Source: Deltaproteobacteria bacterium HGW-Deltaproteobacteria-19 (GTDB lineage: Bacteria; Desulfobacterota; Syntrophia; Syntrophales; PHBD01). Taken from it: 64,000 nucleotides of DNA. The position numbers and the translations under genes were made by a program. Shown in pieces: positions 29,774 through 44,053 of this stretch (position 1 is the first letter of the stretch; each line of letters opens with the position of its first letter). The notes under the pieces were generated by a model. It was not told the DNA's origin, searched no databases, and was given only the letters and a program-made list of their open reading frames with translations. The stretch covers positions 30,854 to 94,853 of the forward strand of contig PHBD01000010.1 of the NCBI GenBank assembly GCA_002841865.1. Reading direction: 5' to 3'.

Positions 29774-30145
29774 TTAGCTGGGTTTCTTGGATCCGTACTT
29801 CGATCTCCCCTGCCTGCGGTCCTGTACACCCACCGCATCAAGGGTACCCCGGACAATGTGATAGCGGACGCCAGGAAGATCCTTGACCCTCCCCCCTCGG
29901 ACCAGAACCACCGAATGCTCCTGGAGGTTATGGCCAACGCCGGGGATATAGGATGTCACTTCATAACCGCCCGTCAAGCGAACCCTTGCCACTTTGCGAA
30001 GCGCTGAATTCGGCTTCTTCGGCGTCGTGGTGTACACCCGGACACACACTCCCCGCCTCTGGGGGGAGCCGGCAAGAGCGGGTGAATTCGATTTTCTTTT
30101 CAGCTCGGTCCTTCCCTTCCGGATCAGCTGGTTGATCGTCGGCAT
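29774..30145 (-). CDS. rpsL: 30S ribosomal protein uS12
   Basis: The 123-residue product contains [19 protein letters not shown] and [20 protein letters not shown]. The lysines equivalent to E. coli K43 and K88 are present, so the sequence is of the streptomycin-sensitive type. It begins 63 bases after rpoC; a promoter candidate overlaps that junction. Confidence 0.97.
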   Translation of the reverse strand: MPTINQLIRKGRTELKRKSNSPALAGSPQRRGVCVRVYTTTPKKPNSALRKVARVRLTGGYEVTSYIPGVGHNLQEHSVVLVRGGRVKDLPGVRYHIVRGTLDAVGVQDRRQGRSKYGSKKPS

Positions 30146-30202
30146 GCTTCCCTCTCGAATAGTTGATGACCCTTGTTTTTCGGGCCGTTCAAAAAGATCG
30201 CC

Positions 30203-30231
30203 TCAATATCAATTGACGACCTCTATGTCAA
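30203..30231 (-). promoter_or_regulatory. Candidate internal promoter for the rpsL-rpsG-tuf segment
   Basis: A perfect TTGACA on the minus strand (30226-30231) lies inside the last codons of rpoC. It is followed after 17 bases by TATTGA (30203-30208). It would start transcription about 65 bases before rpsL. The -35 also encodes rpoC residues, so chance is possible. Confidence 0.35.
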
Positions 30232-33200
30232 GCACTTTCTCACTTTCCGCGGCTTCTCCCTCATGACTTTCGACCCCGGGAAGTTCTTCGGCTGTCCTGA
30301 TCCCAAGCTTCCGGTAAATTCCAAGCCCTGTTCCCGCCGGGATCAGCCTTCCCATGATCACGTTTTCCTTGAGTCCTCTCAAGTAATCGACTTTCCCAGC
30401 CAGGGCCGCCTCGGTGAGTACTCGCGTCGTTTCCTGGAAGGATGCCGCCGAAATAAAGCTCTGGGTGGACAGCGAGGCTTTGGTGATCCCCAGGAGCAAG
30501 GCTTCTCCCGTGGCCGGCCGGCCACCGTCCGCCATCACCCTGGCGTTCTCCTCCTGGAACCGGAATCGTTCCACCTGCTCGTCTGCAATGAAGGTCGTGT
30601 CTCCCGGATCATTGATCCGGACCCGCCGGAGCATCTGACGGACAATGATCTCCATGTGCTTGTCGTTGATCTTGACTCCCTGGAGGCGATACACTTCCTG
30701 CACTTCGTCCACGAGATAGCGGGCAAGTTCCTTCTCTCCCTTGATGGTCAGGAGATCGTGAGGGTTCTGGACCCCGTCCATGAGGGCTTCCCCGGCTTTG
30801 ATCCGGTCTCCTTCCTGAACGCTGACGTGCTTGCCTTTCGGGATCAGGTATTCCTTCTCCTCCCCGATGTCGGGAGTAATGACCACCTTCCGCTTGCCCT
30901 TGGCATCCTTTCCATAGAGCACAACTCCGTCGATTTCACTGATGACGGCATATTCTTTCGGTTTGCGTGCCTCGAAGAGCTCCGCAACCCGGGGAAGACC
31001 GCCCGTGATGTCCTTCGTCTTCGTGGTCTCACGGGGAATCTTCGCGAGAATATCACCGGCCCGTACCACATCTCCTTCGGTTACAACGATGTTCACCCCG
31101 ACCGAGAGAAGGTGGCGCGCAACTGCGCTACTGCCGGGCACCTTAGCGGTTTTGCCTTTCTTGTCCTTTATGGAGATACGTGGTCTCAGGTCCATGCCCT
31201 TGAATTCGACGATCACCTTCCGGGACAGGCCTGTTACCTCGTCGACCTGTTCCTGCATGGTTTTCCCTTCGATAATGTCGCCGAACTTGACGATCCCCTC
31301 CATTTCGGAAAGAATCGGAATCGAGAACGGATCCCACTCGGCAATCAGGGTTGGCTGCTTCTCCACCCCCGTCTTCGGATCCTTGCCGGGCCCGAAGACC
31401 TTCTGGCCCTCCCGGATCTTGAGGTGTGCTCCATAGGGCACGGGATAACGGCCACGGGCCCTTCCCTGGTCATCCACCACATGGATTTCCCCGTTCCGGT
31501 TCATGACCACAAGGTCCGCACGCCGGGCTTTCCCGTCGGTTTCACCCTGATCCGGATCCACCACGTGGAGGCCTTCGAACTTGATGGTTCCGTCATGCCG
31601 GGCCTCCAGCGTGGAATGTTCCTCGAACTTGGCCGTTCCGCCGATATGGAAGGTCCGCATGGTCAGCTGTGTTCCCGGTTCGCCGATGGATTGCGCAGCG
31701 ATGATACCCACCGCTTCTCCGATGTTTGCCAGATGACCGTGGGCAAGATCCCGGCCATAACACATGGCGCAAACCCCGTAGGTGGATTTGCAGGTCAGAA
31801 CGGAACGGATCTTGACTTTCTCAATCCCCGCATTGTCGATCTTCTCGGCCAGAGCCTCATCGATCGCTTGATTGGCCGGGATGAGAACTTCACCCGTAAA
31901 GGGATCCGTCACCTCTTCCAGGGTTACACGGCCAAGGACGCGTTCTCCTGCGGTCTCGATGATTTCGCCTCCTTCCATCAGGGCGGAGACAAAGATGCCG
32001 TCGATGGTTCCACAGTCGGTTTCTGTAATGATGCAATCCTGAGCAACGTCCACGAGTCTCCGGGTGAGATAACCCGAGTTGGCTGTCTTGAGGGCCGTGT
32101 CGGCGAGCCCCTTCCGGGCGCCGTGGGTGGAAATAAAGTACTGGAGGACCGTCAGCCCCTCCCGGAAGTTGGCCGTGATCGGAGTCTCGAGGATCTCCCC
32201 GGAGGGTTTGGCCATCAGGCCACGCATTCCGGCCAACTGCCGGATCTGGACGGCGCTTCCCCGGGCGCCGGAATCGGCCATCATGTAAATCGGATTGAAA
32301 CTCTCCGACTTTTTCCTGGCTCCTTCCTTGCCGTCCAGAATCTCATTTTCGATCCCTCCCATCATCTCCAGGGCAACCCGCTCCGTCGCCTGCGCCCAGA
32401 TGTCGATGACCTTGTTGTAGCGCTCTCCGTCCGTGATCAAGCCATCCATATACTGCTTCTGGATCTTGAGGACTTCCTTGTCCGCCTTTGCCACGATGTC
32501 CCGCTTGTTGGCCGGAATTACCATGTTATGGATGGCAATGGAACATCCCGAACTGGTGGCGTATTTGAATCCCAGGTCCTTCAGGCGGTCCGCCAGCAGA
32601 ACCGTCGTTTTGTCGCCCAGATTGCGGTAGCAATGGTCGATCAGGTTCGCCAGTTCCTTCTTGTTCATGACCTTGTTGACAAGATCGAAGGGAATTTCCT
32701 TGGGAATGATCTCGAAAAGGAGCATGCGCCCCGCCGTCGTTTCCTTCAGCACGCCTTCCAGGCGCACCCGGATCTTTGCCTGAAGGTCCACTTCACCGGC
32801 ATCGAGTGCGCAACGCACTTCCTCCGGTCCGGAGAAGGTCATACCCTCCCCCTTGATTCCGGACCTGTCCCTGGTCAGGTAATAGATCCCCAGGACGATG
32901 TCCTGACTGGGAATGATGATGGGCTTGCCATTGGCCGGAGAGAGGATGTTGTTCGTCGACATCATGAGGACGCGGGCTTCCGTCTGGGCCTCGATGGAGA
33001 GGGGAACGTGGACCGCCATCTGGTCCCCGTCAAAGTCGGCGTTGAACGCGGTGCAGACGAGCGGGTGCAGCTGAATGGCTTTGCCCTCAATAAGAACGGG
33101 CTCGAAGGCCTGGATGCCAAGCCGGTGAAGGGTGGGAGCCCGGTTCAGCATGACGGGGTACTCCCGCACGACTTCGTCCAGTGCATCCCAGACCTCGGCG

Positions 33201-34417
33201 GATTCCCGCTCCACCATCTTCTTGGCGCTCTTGACGGTGGTCACGTAACCGCGGTCCATGAGCCGGTTATAAACAAAGGGCTTGAACAGCTCGAGGGCCA
33301 TCTTCTTGGGCAGTCCGCACTGGTGAAGCCTCAGATCCGGACCGACGGTGATGACCGAGCGGCCCGAATAATCGACCCGCTTTCCCAGCAGGTTCTGGCG
33401 AAACCGGCCCTGCTTCCCTTTGAGCATATCCGAGAGGGAGCGCAGCGGCCGCTTGTTCGTCCCGGTGATCGCCCTACCCCGCCGGCCGTTATCGAACAGA
33501 ACGTCCACGGCCTCTTGGAGCATCCGCTTTTCGTTGCGGATGATGATTTCCGGAGCGTTGAGTTCCTGGAGCCGTTTCAGCCGGTTGTTCCGGTTGATGA
33601 CGCGGCGGTACAGGTCATTCAGATCCGACGTCGCGAAACGTCCTCCATCGAGCGGCACCAGAGGCCGCAAATCCGGAGGAATCACCGGCAGGACGGTCAG
33701 AACCATCCACTCCGGCCGGTTGGCCGATTTGCGGAGGGCTTCCACAACCTTCAGCCGTTTGATGAGTTTTTTCTTCTTCGTGTCGGAGACAGAGGTCTTC
33801 AACTCGTCCCGGAGTTCCTCGTAAAGCTGCTCCAGGTCTATCTCCTCCAGAAGCTTCCGGACCGCTTCCGCTCCTATCCCCGCAACAAAAGAATCAGCGC
33901 CGTATTCCTCGCGTTTCCTGAAATACTCCTCCTCGTCAAGAAGCTCTTTTCTCTTGAGGGGGGTATTTTTCGGTTCCAGGACGATCCATGACTCGAAATA
34001 AAGAACTTTCTCCAGTTCTTTGAGCGTCATGTCCAGGATGTTTCCAATTCGACTGGGAAGGCTCTTCAGAAACCAGATGTGCGCCACGGGCGTCGCCAGG
34101 GTAATGTGCCCCATGCGTTCCCGGCGAACTTTCGATTGAATGACTTCGACGCCGCACTTTTCACAAACGACGCCTCGATGCTTCATCCGCTTGTAACGGC
34201 CGCAAAGACACTCGTAATCCTTCACAGGACCAAAGATCTTGGCGCAGAACAGACCGTCCCGTTCCGGTTTGAAAGTCCGATAATTGATCGTCTCCGGCTT
34301 CTTCACTTCCCCTTTGGACCAGGAAAGAATCTTTTCGGGTGAAGCGATGCGCATTCGAATCGCGCTGAAGCGGATAGGATCCTTCGGTTTCTCGAAATAG
34401 CTGAACACGTCTTCCAC
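30209..34417 (-). CDS. rpoC: RNA polymerase beta' subunit
   Basis: The 1402-residue product has the N-terminal zinc ribbon ([20 protein letters not shown]), the catalytic [16 protein letters not shown] with three Asp that hold the active-site magnesium, and the C-terminal zinc site around [19 protein letters not shown]. The trigger loop and bridge helix region ([20 protein letters not shown]) are intact. The start codon is GTG. It follows rpoB with 41 bases between. Confidence 0.98.
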   Translation of the reverse strand: MEDVFSYFEKPKDPIRFSAIRMRIASPEKILSWSKGEVKKPETINYRTFKPERDGLFCAKIFGPVKDYECLCGRYKRMKHRGVVCEKCGVEVIQSKVRRERMGHITLATPVAHIWFLKSLPSRIGNILDMTLKELEKVLYFESWIVLEPKNTPLKRKELLDEEEYFRKREEYGADSFVAGIGAEAVRKLLEEIDLEQLYEELRDELKTSVSDTKKKKLIKRLKVVEALRKSANRPEWMVLTVLPVIPPDLRPLVPLDGGRFATSDLNDLYRRVINRNNRLKRLQELNAPEIIIRNEKRMLQEAVDVLFDNGRRGRAITGTNKRPLRSLSDMLKGKQGRFRQNLLGKRVDYSGRSVITVGPDLRLHQCGLPKKMALELFKPFVYNRLMDRGYVTTVKSAKKMVERESAEVWDALDEVVREYPVMLNRAPTLHRLGIQAFEPVLIEGKAIQLHPLVCTAFNADFDGDQMAVHVPLSIEAQTEARVLMMSTNNILSPANGKPIIIPSQDIVLGIYYLTRDRSGIKGEGMTFSGPEEVRCALDAGEVDLQAKIRVRLEGVLKETTAGRMLLFEIIPKEIPFDLVNKVMNKKELANLIDHCYRNLGDKTTVLLADRLKDLGFKYATSSGCSIAIHNMVIPANKRDIVAKADKEVLKIQKQYMDGLITDGERYNKVIDIWAQATERVALEMMGGIENEILDGKEGARKKSESFNPIYMMADSGARGSAVQIRQLAGMRGLMAKPSGEILETPITANFREGLTVLQYFISTHGARKGLADTALKTANSGYLTRRLVDVAQDCIITETDCGTIDGIFVSALMEGGEIIETAGERVLGRVTLEEVTDPFTGEVLIPANQAIDEALAEKIDNAGIEKVKIRSVLTCKSTYGVCAMCYGRDLAHGHLANIGEAVGIIAAQSIGEPGTQLTMRTFHIGGTAKFEEHSTLEARHDGTIKFEGLHVVDPDQGETDGKARRADLVVMNRNGEIHVVDDQGRARGRYPVPYGAHLKIREGQKVFGPGKDPKTGVEKQPTLIAEWDPFSIPILSEMEGIVKFGDIIEGKTMQEQVDEVTGLSRKVIVEFKGMDLRPRISIKDKKGKTAKVPGSSAVARHLLSVGVNIVVTEGDVVRAGDILAKIPRETTKTKDITGGLPRVAELFEARKPKEYAVISEIDGVVLYGKDAKGKRKVVITPDIGEEKEYLIPKGKHVSVQEGDRIKAGEALMDGVQNPHDLLTIKGEKELARYLVDEVQEVYRLQGVKINDKHMEIIVRQMLRRVRINDPGDTTFIADEQVERFRFQEENARVMADGGRPATGEALLLGITKASLSTQSFISAASFQETTRVLTEAALAGKVDYLRGLKENVIMGRLIPAGTGLGIYRKLGIRTAEELPGVESHEGEAAESEKVLDIEVVN

Positions 34418-34458
34418 GGATTAATATTCCTCCGTTTGCCTGTTGGGGGCCTGCCCCG

Positions 34459-38550
<4,092 letters not shown>

Positions 38551-38590
38551 AATTCCTCTTCAGAAGTCCGTGTTCCAAGGTGGCAGGCTG

Positions 38591-38642
38591 AAAAACGGGG
38601 GTGCAGGAAACCTGTTACCCCCGTCACAGTCAGGTTTCCTGC
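38591..38642 (-). promoter_or_regulatory. Attenuator-like pair of competing hairpins between rplL and rpoB
   Basis: In minus-strand RNA order there are four arms: gcaggaaacctg (38642-38631), acgggggt (38624-38617), caggtttcctgc (38614-38603) and acccccgt (38602-38595), then UUUUU (38595-38591). Arms 1 and 3 form a perfect 12-bp stem. Arms 2 and 4 form a perfect 8-bp stem next to the U-run, an intrinsic terminator. The stems interleave, so only one can form normally. In E. coli the rplL-rpoB spacer also holds an attenuator, so partial termination before rpoBC is a reasonable reading. Confidence 0.65.
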
Positions 38643-39025
38643 TACTTCACTTCCACGGTACCGCCGACTTTCTCGATCTTGGCCTTGATGTCCGCTGCCT
38701 CGTCCTTGGAGACTGCCTCCTTGACTGGCTTGGGCACACCTTCCACGAGGTCCTTGGCTTCCTTCAAGCCCAGTCCGGTAATGGCGCGGACTTCCTTGAT
38801 GACCTGAATCTTCTGGTCTCCAAAGCCGGTCAGGATCACGTCAAACTCCGTCTTCTCCTCGGCGGGTGCCGCTGCTGCAGCGGGACCCGCGGCGGCCGCC
38901 ACGGCAACAGGTGCGGCGGCTGAGACGCCGAGCCGGCTCTCCAGCTCTTTGACCATCTCGGAAAGCTCCAGAACGGTCATGTTCTCGATAAACTTGATTA
39001 CGTCTTCCTTCGTGATGTTCGACAT
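38642..39025 (-). CDS. rplL: 50S ribosomal protein bL12 (L7/L12)
   Basis: The stalk protein that recruits translation GTPases. The product has 127 residues: an N-terminal dimerization domain ([20 protein letters not shown]), an Ala-rich hinge ([19 protein letters not shown]), and the C-terminal domain ([20 protein letters not shown]). The ATG used follows GGAAGG. An earlier in-frame TTG two codons upstream lacks support. Confidence 0.97.
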   Translation of the reverse strand: MSNITKEDVIKFIENMTVLELSEMVKELESRLGVSAAAPVAVAAAAGPAAAAAPAEEKTEFDVILTGFGDQKIQVIKEVRAITGLGLKEAKDLVEGVPKPVKEAVSKDEAADIKAKIEKVGGTVEVK

Positions 39026-39063
39026 GTTCAACCTTCCTTCCTGTATGTTTCGATGATTGTTTT

Positions 39064-39588
39064 TTACGAAGCGCTTTCCTTCTTGTCCCGGTATGCGGCA
39101 AGAACCTGAACCAATCCGCGGGACACGCCACTGAGCGCCGTCACCAGACCTGTCTGGACGCCGATCATGACGGACAGCAGCCTCGCCTGCAGAACCTCCC
39201 GACTGGGCAGTTCCGACAGGGCGCCGATTTGCTGAGCCGTCAGAACCTTGCCTTCCAGCATGCCCGTCCGGAGTTCCAACTCGGCATTTTTCTTGGCGAA
39301 TTCAACAAGCACCTTGGTACACTCAACCGCATCGCCGGCATTCAAAGCCATGACAAGGGGTCCCTTGACCTGCCCTTCGAGGGCGCTGAAAGGGGTTCCT
39401 CTGGCCGCGATACGCCACAAGGTGTTTTTGATCACCTGGACATCCGTGTTGGTCTTTCGCAGGGCGTTCCTCAACTCCGTCATCTTCGCCACATTCATTC
39501 CACTGTAACCGGCGAGAACGGCGAGTTTGGCATCCTTCAATTGTTCACGAAGGGAAGCGACCACCTGCTCCTTGGTTTTCCGATCCAA
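39064..39588 (-). CDS. rplJ: 50S ribosomal protein uL10
   Basis: The family N-terminus ([20 protein letters not shown]) begins at a TTG codon 7 bases after GGAGG, giving 174 residues, the usual length. The longer ATG frame to 39717 adds 43 unrelated residues. The motif [19 protein letters not shown] and a C-terminal helix for L12 dimers ([20 protein letters not shown]) mark uL10. Confidence 0.93.
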   Translation of the reverse strand: MDRKTKEQVVASLREQLKDAKLAVLAGYSGMNVAKMTELRNALRKTNTDVQVIKNTLWRIAARGTPFSALEGQVKGPLVMALNAGDAVECTKVLVEFAKKNAELELRTGMLEGKVLTAQQIGALSELPSREVLQARLLSVMIGVQTGLVTALSGVSRGLVQVLAAYRDKKESAS

Positions 39589-39811
39589 TCTCCAACCTCC
39601 TTTCCTCTCAAAGTCACCTACACCCGGGAAGCCCTTTTTTGCTTCCCCAGGAAAGTCGGAGACAGGTATCATCATACAGGAAAAATCGACCAGCATGACC
39701 TCTCGGCCATCCTGCACGGAACACTTGAACCTCGTCTCGGCAGGCCGGGCATAACCCGATTAAACGTTCCCTGTACCTGCTGTCTCCGACTGTTTCTGAT
39801 CTGGTCAGTGA
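39589..39811 (-). promoter_or_regulatory. Untranslated leader before rplJ
   Basis: The 223 bases between rplA and rplJ hold no gene. In other bacteria the L10-L12 complex binds a leader here and represses rplJL translation. The position and length fit such a leader, but I did not resolve a specific kink-turn structure by eye. Confidence 0.3.
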
Positions 39812-40510
39812 TTATGTTGCCTTAACATCCTGAGGATCCACCTTGATCCCAGGACCCATGGTGGTGGAAAGGGATATGCTTTTCAGATAGGTCCCTTTGC
39901 TTGATGCAGGTTTCAGTTTGATGATCGTTTCGATAACAGCCTGGATGTTCTCCATGAGCTTTTCCGGTCCAAAGGAAACCTTTCCCACGGGCGTATGGAC
40001 GATCCCCGCCTTTTCCACCCGGAATTCAACCTTCCCCGCCTTCAGTTCCTTGACCGTCTTCCCAACGTCAAAAGTCACCGTGCCGACCTTCGGATTGGGC
40101 ATAAGCCCTCTGGGTCCGAGGATCTTGCCAAGTTTTCCAACGCTTCCCATCATGTCGGGAGTGGCAATCACCCGGTCGAACTCCAGCCAACCTCCCTTGA
40201 TCTTCTCGACGATGTCGTCCGATCCGACCACATCGGCACCGGCGTCGGCAGCTTCCTTTTCCTTTTCTCCCTTTGCAAACACGAGAACCCGCACCGTTTT
40301 ACCCAAACCGTTCGGCAGGACCACGCTGCCGCGGACCATCTGATCGGCATGGGCAGGGTTCACACCCAGGCGAATGGCTGCATCCACCGTCTCGTCAAAT
40401 TTGGCGCGGGTGGTGCCAACAAGGATTTCAACCGCCTCCTTCAGGGCATAACGCGTCCCCGGGGTGACCTTCTCTTTCACTTCCTGATAACTTTTCCCTC
40501 TGCTCGGCAT
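39812..40510 (-). CDS. rplA: 50S ribosomal protein uL1
   Basis: The 232-residue product from [15 protein letters not shown] has the L1 signature [20 protein letters not shown] followed by [11 protein letters not shown], which binds the mobile stalk of 23S rRNA. The earlier in-frame ATG lies inside rplK and is rejected. It lies 22 bases after rplK. Confidence 0.96.
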   Translation of the reverse strand: MPSRGKSYQEVKEKVTPGTRYALKEAVEILVGTTRAKFDETVDAAIRLGVNPAHADQMVRGSVVLPNGLGKTVRVLVFAKGEKEKEAADAGADVVGSDDIVEKIKGGWLEFDRVIATPDMMGSVGKLGKILGPRGLMPNPKVGTVTFDVGKTVKELKAGKVEFRVEKAGIVHTPVGKVSFGPEKLMENIQAVIETIIKLKPASSKGTYLKSISLSTTMGPGIKVDPQDVKAT

Positions 40511-40532
40511 GACCGTAACCTCGTGAACGATT

Positions 40533-40958
40533 CTAACCCTTGATGTCGATACCCATGGATCTGGCCGTCCCCTCAATAATTCGAACGGCACCCTCCATGT
40601 TTACGGCATTCAAGTCGTTGAATTTCAACTCTGCTATTTCCCGGATCTGTTTCTCAGTCACCGCGCCAACTTTCTCTTTCCTGGGGTTGTTGGATCCCTT
40701 GGCGATTTTTGCCGCCTGTTTCAAGAGGACGGAAGCCGGTGGCGTCTTGGTTATGAACGTGAAGGACCGGTCGGCGTATACCGTAATGATCACGGGTACA
40801 ACCATGCCCTCCTGATGCTGGGTCATGGCATTGTATGCCTTGCAGAACTCCATGATGTTGACCCCGTGCTGGCCGAGGGCCGGACCGATGGGCGGCGACG
40901 GCGTCGCCTTCCCGGCCTTGATCTGCAGTTTGATGTTTGCGATGACCTTTTTTGCCAT
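40533..40958 (-). CDS. rplK: 50S ribosomal protein uL11
   Basis: The 141-residue product begins [20 protein letters not shown] and has [20 protein letters not shown] and [18 protein letters not shown], the L11 signature at the GTPase centre where thiostrepton binds. The start is preceded by GGAAGAGG. It follows nusG. Confidence 0.97.
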   Translation of the reverse strand: MAKKVIANIKLQIKAGKATPSPPIGPALGQHGVNIMEFCKAYNAMTQHQEGMVVPVIITVYADRSFTFITKTPPASVLLKQAAKIAKGSNNPRKEKVGAVTEKQIREIAELKFNDLNAVNMEGAVRIIEGTARSMGIDIKG

Positions 40959-41016
40959 GTGGAAACCTCTTCCTGTGAAATACCCGGCAGGCATTGGGCC
41001 TCCGGGACCGGGCGAA

Positions 41017-41547
41017 TCAGCTCTGCACGACCTGAACGAAATCCAGCTCCACCGGGGTGGAACGCCCGAAAATGCTGACGATAACTCTCAATTTCCCCTT
41101 TTCCGGTTTGACTTCATCGATGACACCGTCGAAGTTCGTGAACGGCCCGTCAATGATTCGTACATGGTCCCCTTCCTCGAACTTGAATTTCGGCTTGGGT
41201 TTCAATGTACCCTCGTCAATGCGGGTACGAAGCAGATCGACATCGCCGTCGGGAATGGGAGATGGCTTATCCTTGCTGCCAATGAATCCGGTTACTTTCG
41301 GCGTTTCCTTGACGATGTGCCAAGTCTGATCATTAAGCTCCATCTGGACCAGGATATACCCGGGAAAGAACTTTCTTTTGGAGGTCCGCTTCTCACCGGA
41401 GATCAACTCCACGATATCCTCCTCGGGAATGAGAATATCTGCGAACGAATCCTGCATATTCGCCGCTTGGATTCGCTCCTGAAGGGAGTGTTTCACCCTG
41501 TTCTCGTAACCGGAGTAAGTATGGACTACGTACCAGCGGAACGCCAT
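41017..41547 (-). CDS. nusG: Transcription antitermination protein NusG
   Basis: The 176-residue product has the NGN domain ([40 protein letters not shown]) and a C-terminal KOW domain ([20 protein letters not shown]). It couples RNA polymerase with S10 or Rho. The start overlaps none of secE, which ends 6 bases earlier. The 44-codon N-terminal extension lies inside secE and is rejected. Confidence 0.97.
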   Translation of the reverse strand: MAFRWYVVHTYSGYENRVKHSLQERIQAANMQDSFADILIPEEDIVELISGEKRTSKRKFFPGYILVQMELNDQTWHIVKETPKVTGFIGSKDKPSPIPDGDVDLLRTRIDEGTLKPKPKFKFEEGDHVRIIDGPFTNFDGVIDEVKPEKGKLRVIVSIFGRSTPVELDFVQVVQS

Positions 41548-41552
41548 TGAAT

Positions 41553-41756
41553 TCAACCCAATATAAGCCGCAGGATCTTGACCAGACCGAAATCCACCAG
41601 TCCGAGAAACAGGGACATGACGACCACCACGACCAGCACGACAGATGTGGATGCCAATGCCTGCTTCGGTGTCGGCCATGTAACTTTCTTGAACTCCGCT
41701 TTGGCCTCCGCAAGGAATACCTTTACCTTTTCGAAAGCCTCCTTCACCTTATCCAT
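41553..41756 (-). CDS. secE: Protein translocase subunit SecE
   Basis: The 67-residue single-span form has an amphipathic helix (KVKVFLAEAKAEFKKVTWPT) and one membrane segment (STSVVLVVVVVMSLFLGLVD). WPTPKQAL is the family signature. It pairs with SecY in the translocon. It lies between tRNA-Trp and nusG. Confidence 0.96.
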   Translation of the reverse strand: MDKVKEAFEKVKVFLAEAKAEFKKVTWPTPKQALASTSVVLVVVVVMSLFLGLVDFGLVKILRLILG

Positions 41757-41800
41757 GAAAGGCTCCTGCCAGAGCGCTCGTCAAACAGAAACAGATGAAA

Positions 41801-41877
41801 TGGCAGGCCAGGAGGGACTCGAACCCCCAGCATCCGGATTTGGAGTCCGGCGCTCTATCCATTAGAGCTACTGGCCT
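41801..41877 (-). tRNA. tRNA-Trp (CCA anticodon)
   Basis: Full cloverleaf: acceptor aggccag/ctggcct, anticodon loop ctccaaa with CCA, T loop ttcgagt, and an encoded 3' CCA. It lies between rpmG and secE, the usual place in many proteobacteria. Confidence 0.96.
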
Positions 41878-41905
41878 TTCCCGAACATCACACAACGCAA
41901 GCCAC

Positions 41906-42055
41906 CTACTTGGTTTCACGATGGACCGTATGTGTCTGGCAGAACTTGCAATACTTCTTGAGTTCAAGGCGGTTCTGCATGGTCCTCTTGTTTTTCGTGG
42001 TGGTATAGTTCCTCTGCTTGCAATCGGTGCAGGCCAACGTAATGATGTTTCGCAT
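41906..42055 (-). CDS. rpmG: 50S ribosomal protein bL33, zinc type
   Basis: This 49-residue gene was found by translating the gap between tRNA-Thr and tRNA-Trp. It begins [20 protein letters not shown] and ends [15 protein letters not shown]. Cys9, Cys12, Cys36 and Cys39 form a complete zinc site. The position before tRNA-Trp and secE is canonical. The tuf gene that often precedes it is missing. Confidence 0.95.
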   Translation of the reverse strand: MRNIITLACTDCKQRNYTTTKNKRTMQNRLELKKYCKFCQTHTVHRETK

Positions 42056-42081
42056 AATTAGTCCGACCTTCTAAAGAAATC

Positions 42082-42157
42082 TGGAGCCCACGACCAGGAT
42101 TGAACTGGTGACCTCATCCTTACCAAGGATGTGCTCTACCGACTGAGCTACGTGGGC
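42082..42157 (-). tRNA. tRNA-Thr (GGT anticodon)
   Basis: Acceptor gcccacg/cgtgggc, anticodon loop cttggta with GGT, T loop ttcaatc and encoded CCA. It is the counterpart of E. coli thrT. Confidence 0.96.
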
Positions 42158-42236
42158 GATCATCATCCGGCAGCGCCGAATCCCTATCTCCCATCCATGA
42201 CGGACGGTCGATCCGCAACCGCCTTCCTTTCTGGTC

Positions 42237-42312
42237 TGGAGCGGGAAACGGGATTCGAACCCGCGACCCTCAGCTTGGAAGGCTGACGCTCTAGCCACTG
42301 AGCTACTCCCGC
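42237..42312 (-). tRNA. tRNA-Gly (TCC anticodon)
   Basis: Acceptor gcgggag/ttcccgc, anticodon loop cttccaa with TCC, T loop ttcgaat and encoded CCA. It is the counterpart of E. coli glyT. Confidence 0.96.
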
Positions 42313-42324
42313 TTTAAGAACGAA

Positions 42325-42409
42325 TGGTGGAGGGGGGAGGGTTCGAACCTCCGTAGGCTCCGCCGGCAGATTTACAGTCTGCTCCCTTTGACCGCTCGGG
42401 AACCCCTCC
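42325..42409 (-). tRNA. tRNA-Tyr (GTA anticodon)
   Basis: Long variable arm (class II), acceptor ggagggg/cccctcc, anticodon loop ctgtaaa with GTA, T loop ttcgaac and encoded CCA. It is the counterpart of E. coli tyrU. Confidence 0.96.
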
Positions 42410-42425
42410 GATATCTTATGCTATA

Positions 42426-42500
42426 TGGAGCTGGCGATGGGAATTGAACCCGCAACCGGCTGATTACAAATCAGCTGCTCTACCGTTGAGCTACGCCAGC
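42426..42500 (-). tRNA. tRNA-Thr (TGT anticodon)
   Basis: Acceptor gctggcg/cgccagc, anticodon loop tttgtaa with TGT, T loop ttcaatt and encoded CCA. It is the first gene of the tRNA/ribosomal transcript and the counterpart of E. coli thrU. Confidence 0.96.
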
Positions 42501-42591
42501 CTATTCAAATAAGCGATTTTCAAAGAAAAATGCCGTTGCTCCCAACTTCCGGGAAAACACGCGGTTTTCGCCTGTCAAATGCGAATTACGG

Positions 42592-42620
42592 AGACTATTC
42601 TCTGGTATGATTTTTGTCAA
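42592..42620 (-). promoter_or_regulatory. Candidate promoter for the tRNA-rpmG-secE-nusG-rplK block
   Basis: On the minus strand a perfect TTGACA (42615-42620) is followed after exactly 17 bases by TAGTCT (42592-42597). It lies 7 bases after the fumarase beta stop and about 85 bases before the first tRNA. The -10 keeps T, A and final T only. Confidence 0.5.
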
Positions 42621-42627
42621 GAATTTT

Positions 42628-43194
42628 TTAATCATTGGTACGGGCAATCTTCAGAACCATTTCATACAGGTCCCCTCCGCAGGCATCGTTGACCACAATC
42701 AGGGGAAAGTTTACGATCTCAAGCCTGAGCACAGCCTCCGGCCCCAGGTCTTCATAGGCCAGAAGAGATACACTTCTAATACACCTTGACGTTACGGCGG
42801 CAACCCCGCCGGTGGCGGCGAAATATACCCCCTGCCGCTTCCGGATGGCCTCCACGACCTCCGGAGAACGCCTTCCCTTCCCGATCATGCCCCGGAGCCC
42901 TGCTCCCAACAAAGCTGTTGTGTAGGGATCCATGCGACCGCTCGTCGTCGGACCGATGGATCCGATGACCCGCCCGGGCGGGGTAGGCGTCGGGGCGGCA
43001 TAGAAAATTGTCTCGTCCTGAAGGGAAACGGGGAGCCTCCCCCCCCTCCGCAGGGTGTCCGCGAAGCGGCGATGGGCAGCGTCCCTCGCGGTCAACACCG
43101 AGCCGCTCAACAGGACACGATCACCGGCGGATAATTCACGGCAGACGTCTGCCGTCAGAGGGGTCCGCAGCGATATGACGGATGCCTGCATCAT
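42628..43194 (-). CDS. Class I fumarate hydratase (or tartrate dehydratase) beta subunit
   Basis: The 188-residue subunit has GSIGPTTSGRMDPYTTALLG, MIGKGRRSPEVVEAIRK and FPLIVVNDACGGDLYEMVLK, the C-terminal half of two-subunit class I fumarases. It contacts the substrate next to the [4Fe-4S] cluster held by the alpha subunit. The ATG shares one base with the alpha stop (TGATG). Distinguishing fumarate from tartrate or mesaconate as substrate is not possible from sequence alone. Confidence 0.88.
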   Translation of the reverse strand: MMQASVISLRTPLTADVCRELSAGDRVLLSGSVLTARDAAHRRFADTLRRGGRLPVSLQDETIFYAAPTPTPPGRVIGSIGPTTSGRMDPYTTALLGAGLRGMIGKGRRSPEVVEAIRKRQGVYFAATGGVAAVTSRCIRSVSLLAYEDLGPEAVLRLEIVNFPLIVVNDACGGDLYEMVLKIARTND

Positions 43195-44045
43195 CACAGA
43201 ATCGCCTCCATGTGCCGCACCGCATGGCACTGAAGCTGGAAGGCAACGGGCAGAGAAGCGATATGGCAGGGCGCCATCTCCACGTGGACGGCCAGGGCGG
43301 TGGTTCTGCCACCGAGCCCCTGAGGGCCGATCCCCAGCGCATTGATATCCGCCAGAAGAACACGCTCCAAGTCACGGAGGCGCTCATCCGAGCCGTTCGG
43401 GTCTCCAATTGTCCTCAACAGGGCCCTGCGGGCAAGGACCACCGCCGTTTCCATTGCTCCCCCGATGCCGAGCCCGACGAGAACCGGGGCACAGGCATTG
43501 GCCGCCCCCTGCGCCACCTTCTGCAGAATGTGTTGCCGGATCCCTTCCCATCCCGCTGCCGGAAGAAGCATGGAAACGCCGCTCATGTTCTCGCTTCCCC
43601 CTCCCTTCGGCACGGCGATGATGCGGATCTGATCCCCAGGCACGATCTCCGTGTGAAGAATCGCCGGTGTGTTGTCGCCCGTGTTGGCCCTGGACAGGGG
43701 ATCGCAGAGAGACTTTCGCAGGTATCCATCCCGGTAGGCCTGCCGGACGCCTTCCCGGATCGCCAGCGAGAAATCGCCCCCTACGACATGGACATCCTGA
43801 CCGATTTCGGCGAAGACAACGGCAAGTCCCGTGTCCTGGCAGAGAGGCAGGCTCTCCCGACGGGCAACGTCGGCATTGTCCAGAATCTGATCGAGAATCG
43901 AACAGGCCACGGAGGAGGTCTCCGCCTCCCGGGCATCCCGGATTGCCTTCAGGAGATCCGGAGGCAACTCCGTGTTGGCCGCGATGAAAAGGCGGCGGAC
44001 TGTTTCCGTGATCTCATGGCAGGGAATCTCGCGGACCTGCTCCAT
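43194..44045 (-). CDS. Class I fumarate hydratase (or tartrate dehydratase) alpha subunit
   Basis: The 283-residue subunit carries the cluster-binding cysteines in SLPLCQDTGLAVVF, GAANACAPVLVG and FQLQCHAVRHM. Other marks are REGVRQAYRDGYLRKSLCDP and PKGGGSENMSGVSMLLPAAG. Class I enzymes are oxygen-labile and typical of anaerobes, where they link fumarate and malate. It is followed by the overlapping beta gene and preceded by recR 8 bases away, so it may share a transcript with dnaX-ybaB-recR. Confidence 0.9.
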   Translation of the reverse strand: MEQVREIPCHEITETVRRLFIAANTELPPDLLKAIRDAREAETSSVACSILDQILDNADVARRESLPLCQDTGLAVVFAEIGQDVHVVGGDFSLAIREGVRQAYRDGYLRKSLCDPLSRANTGDNTPAILHTEIVPGDQIRIIAVPKGGGSENMSGVSMLLPAAGWEGIRQHILQKVAQGAANACAPVLVGLGIGGAMETAVVLARRALLRTIGDPNGSDERLRDLERVLLADINALGIGPQGLGGRTTALAVHVEMAPCHIASLPVAFQLQCHAVRHMEAIL

Positions 44046-44053
44046 TGTAATCC

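Noticed and set aside
30173..33991. A 1272-codon open frame on the plus strand opposite rpoC
   Set aside because: It is an antisense shadow caused by high GC; rpoC is clear on the other strand and the frame shows no family features.
42541..42578. Second TTGACA before the tRNA cluster
   Set aside because: The bases 17 downstream are GC-rich and give no -10; the first copy at 42615-42620 is better.
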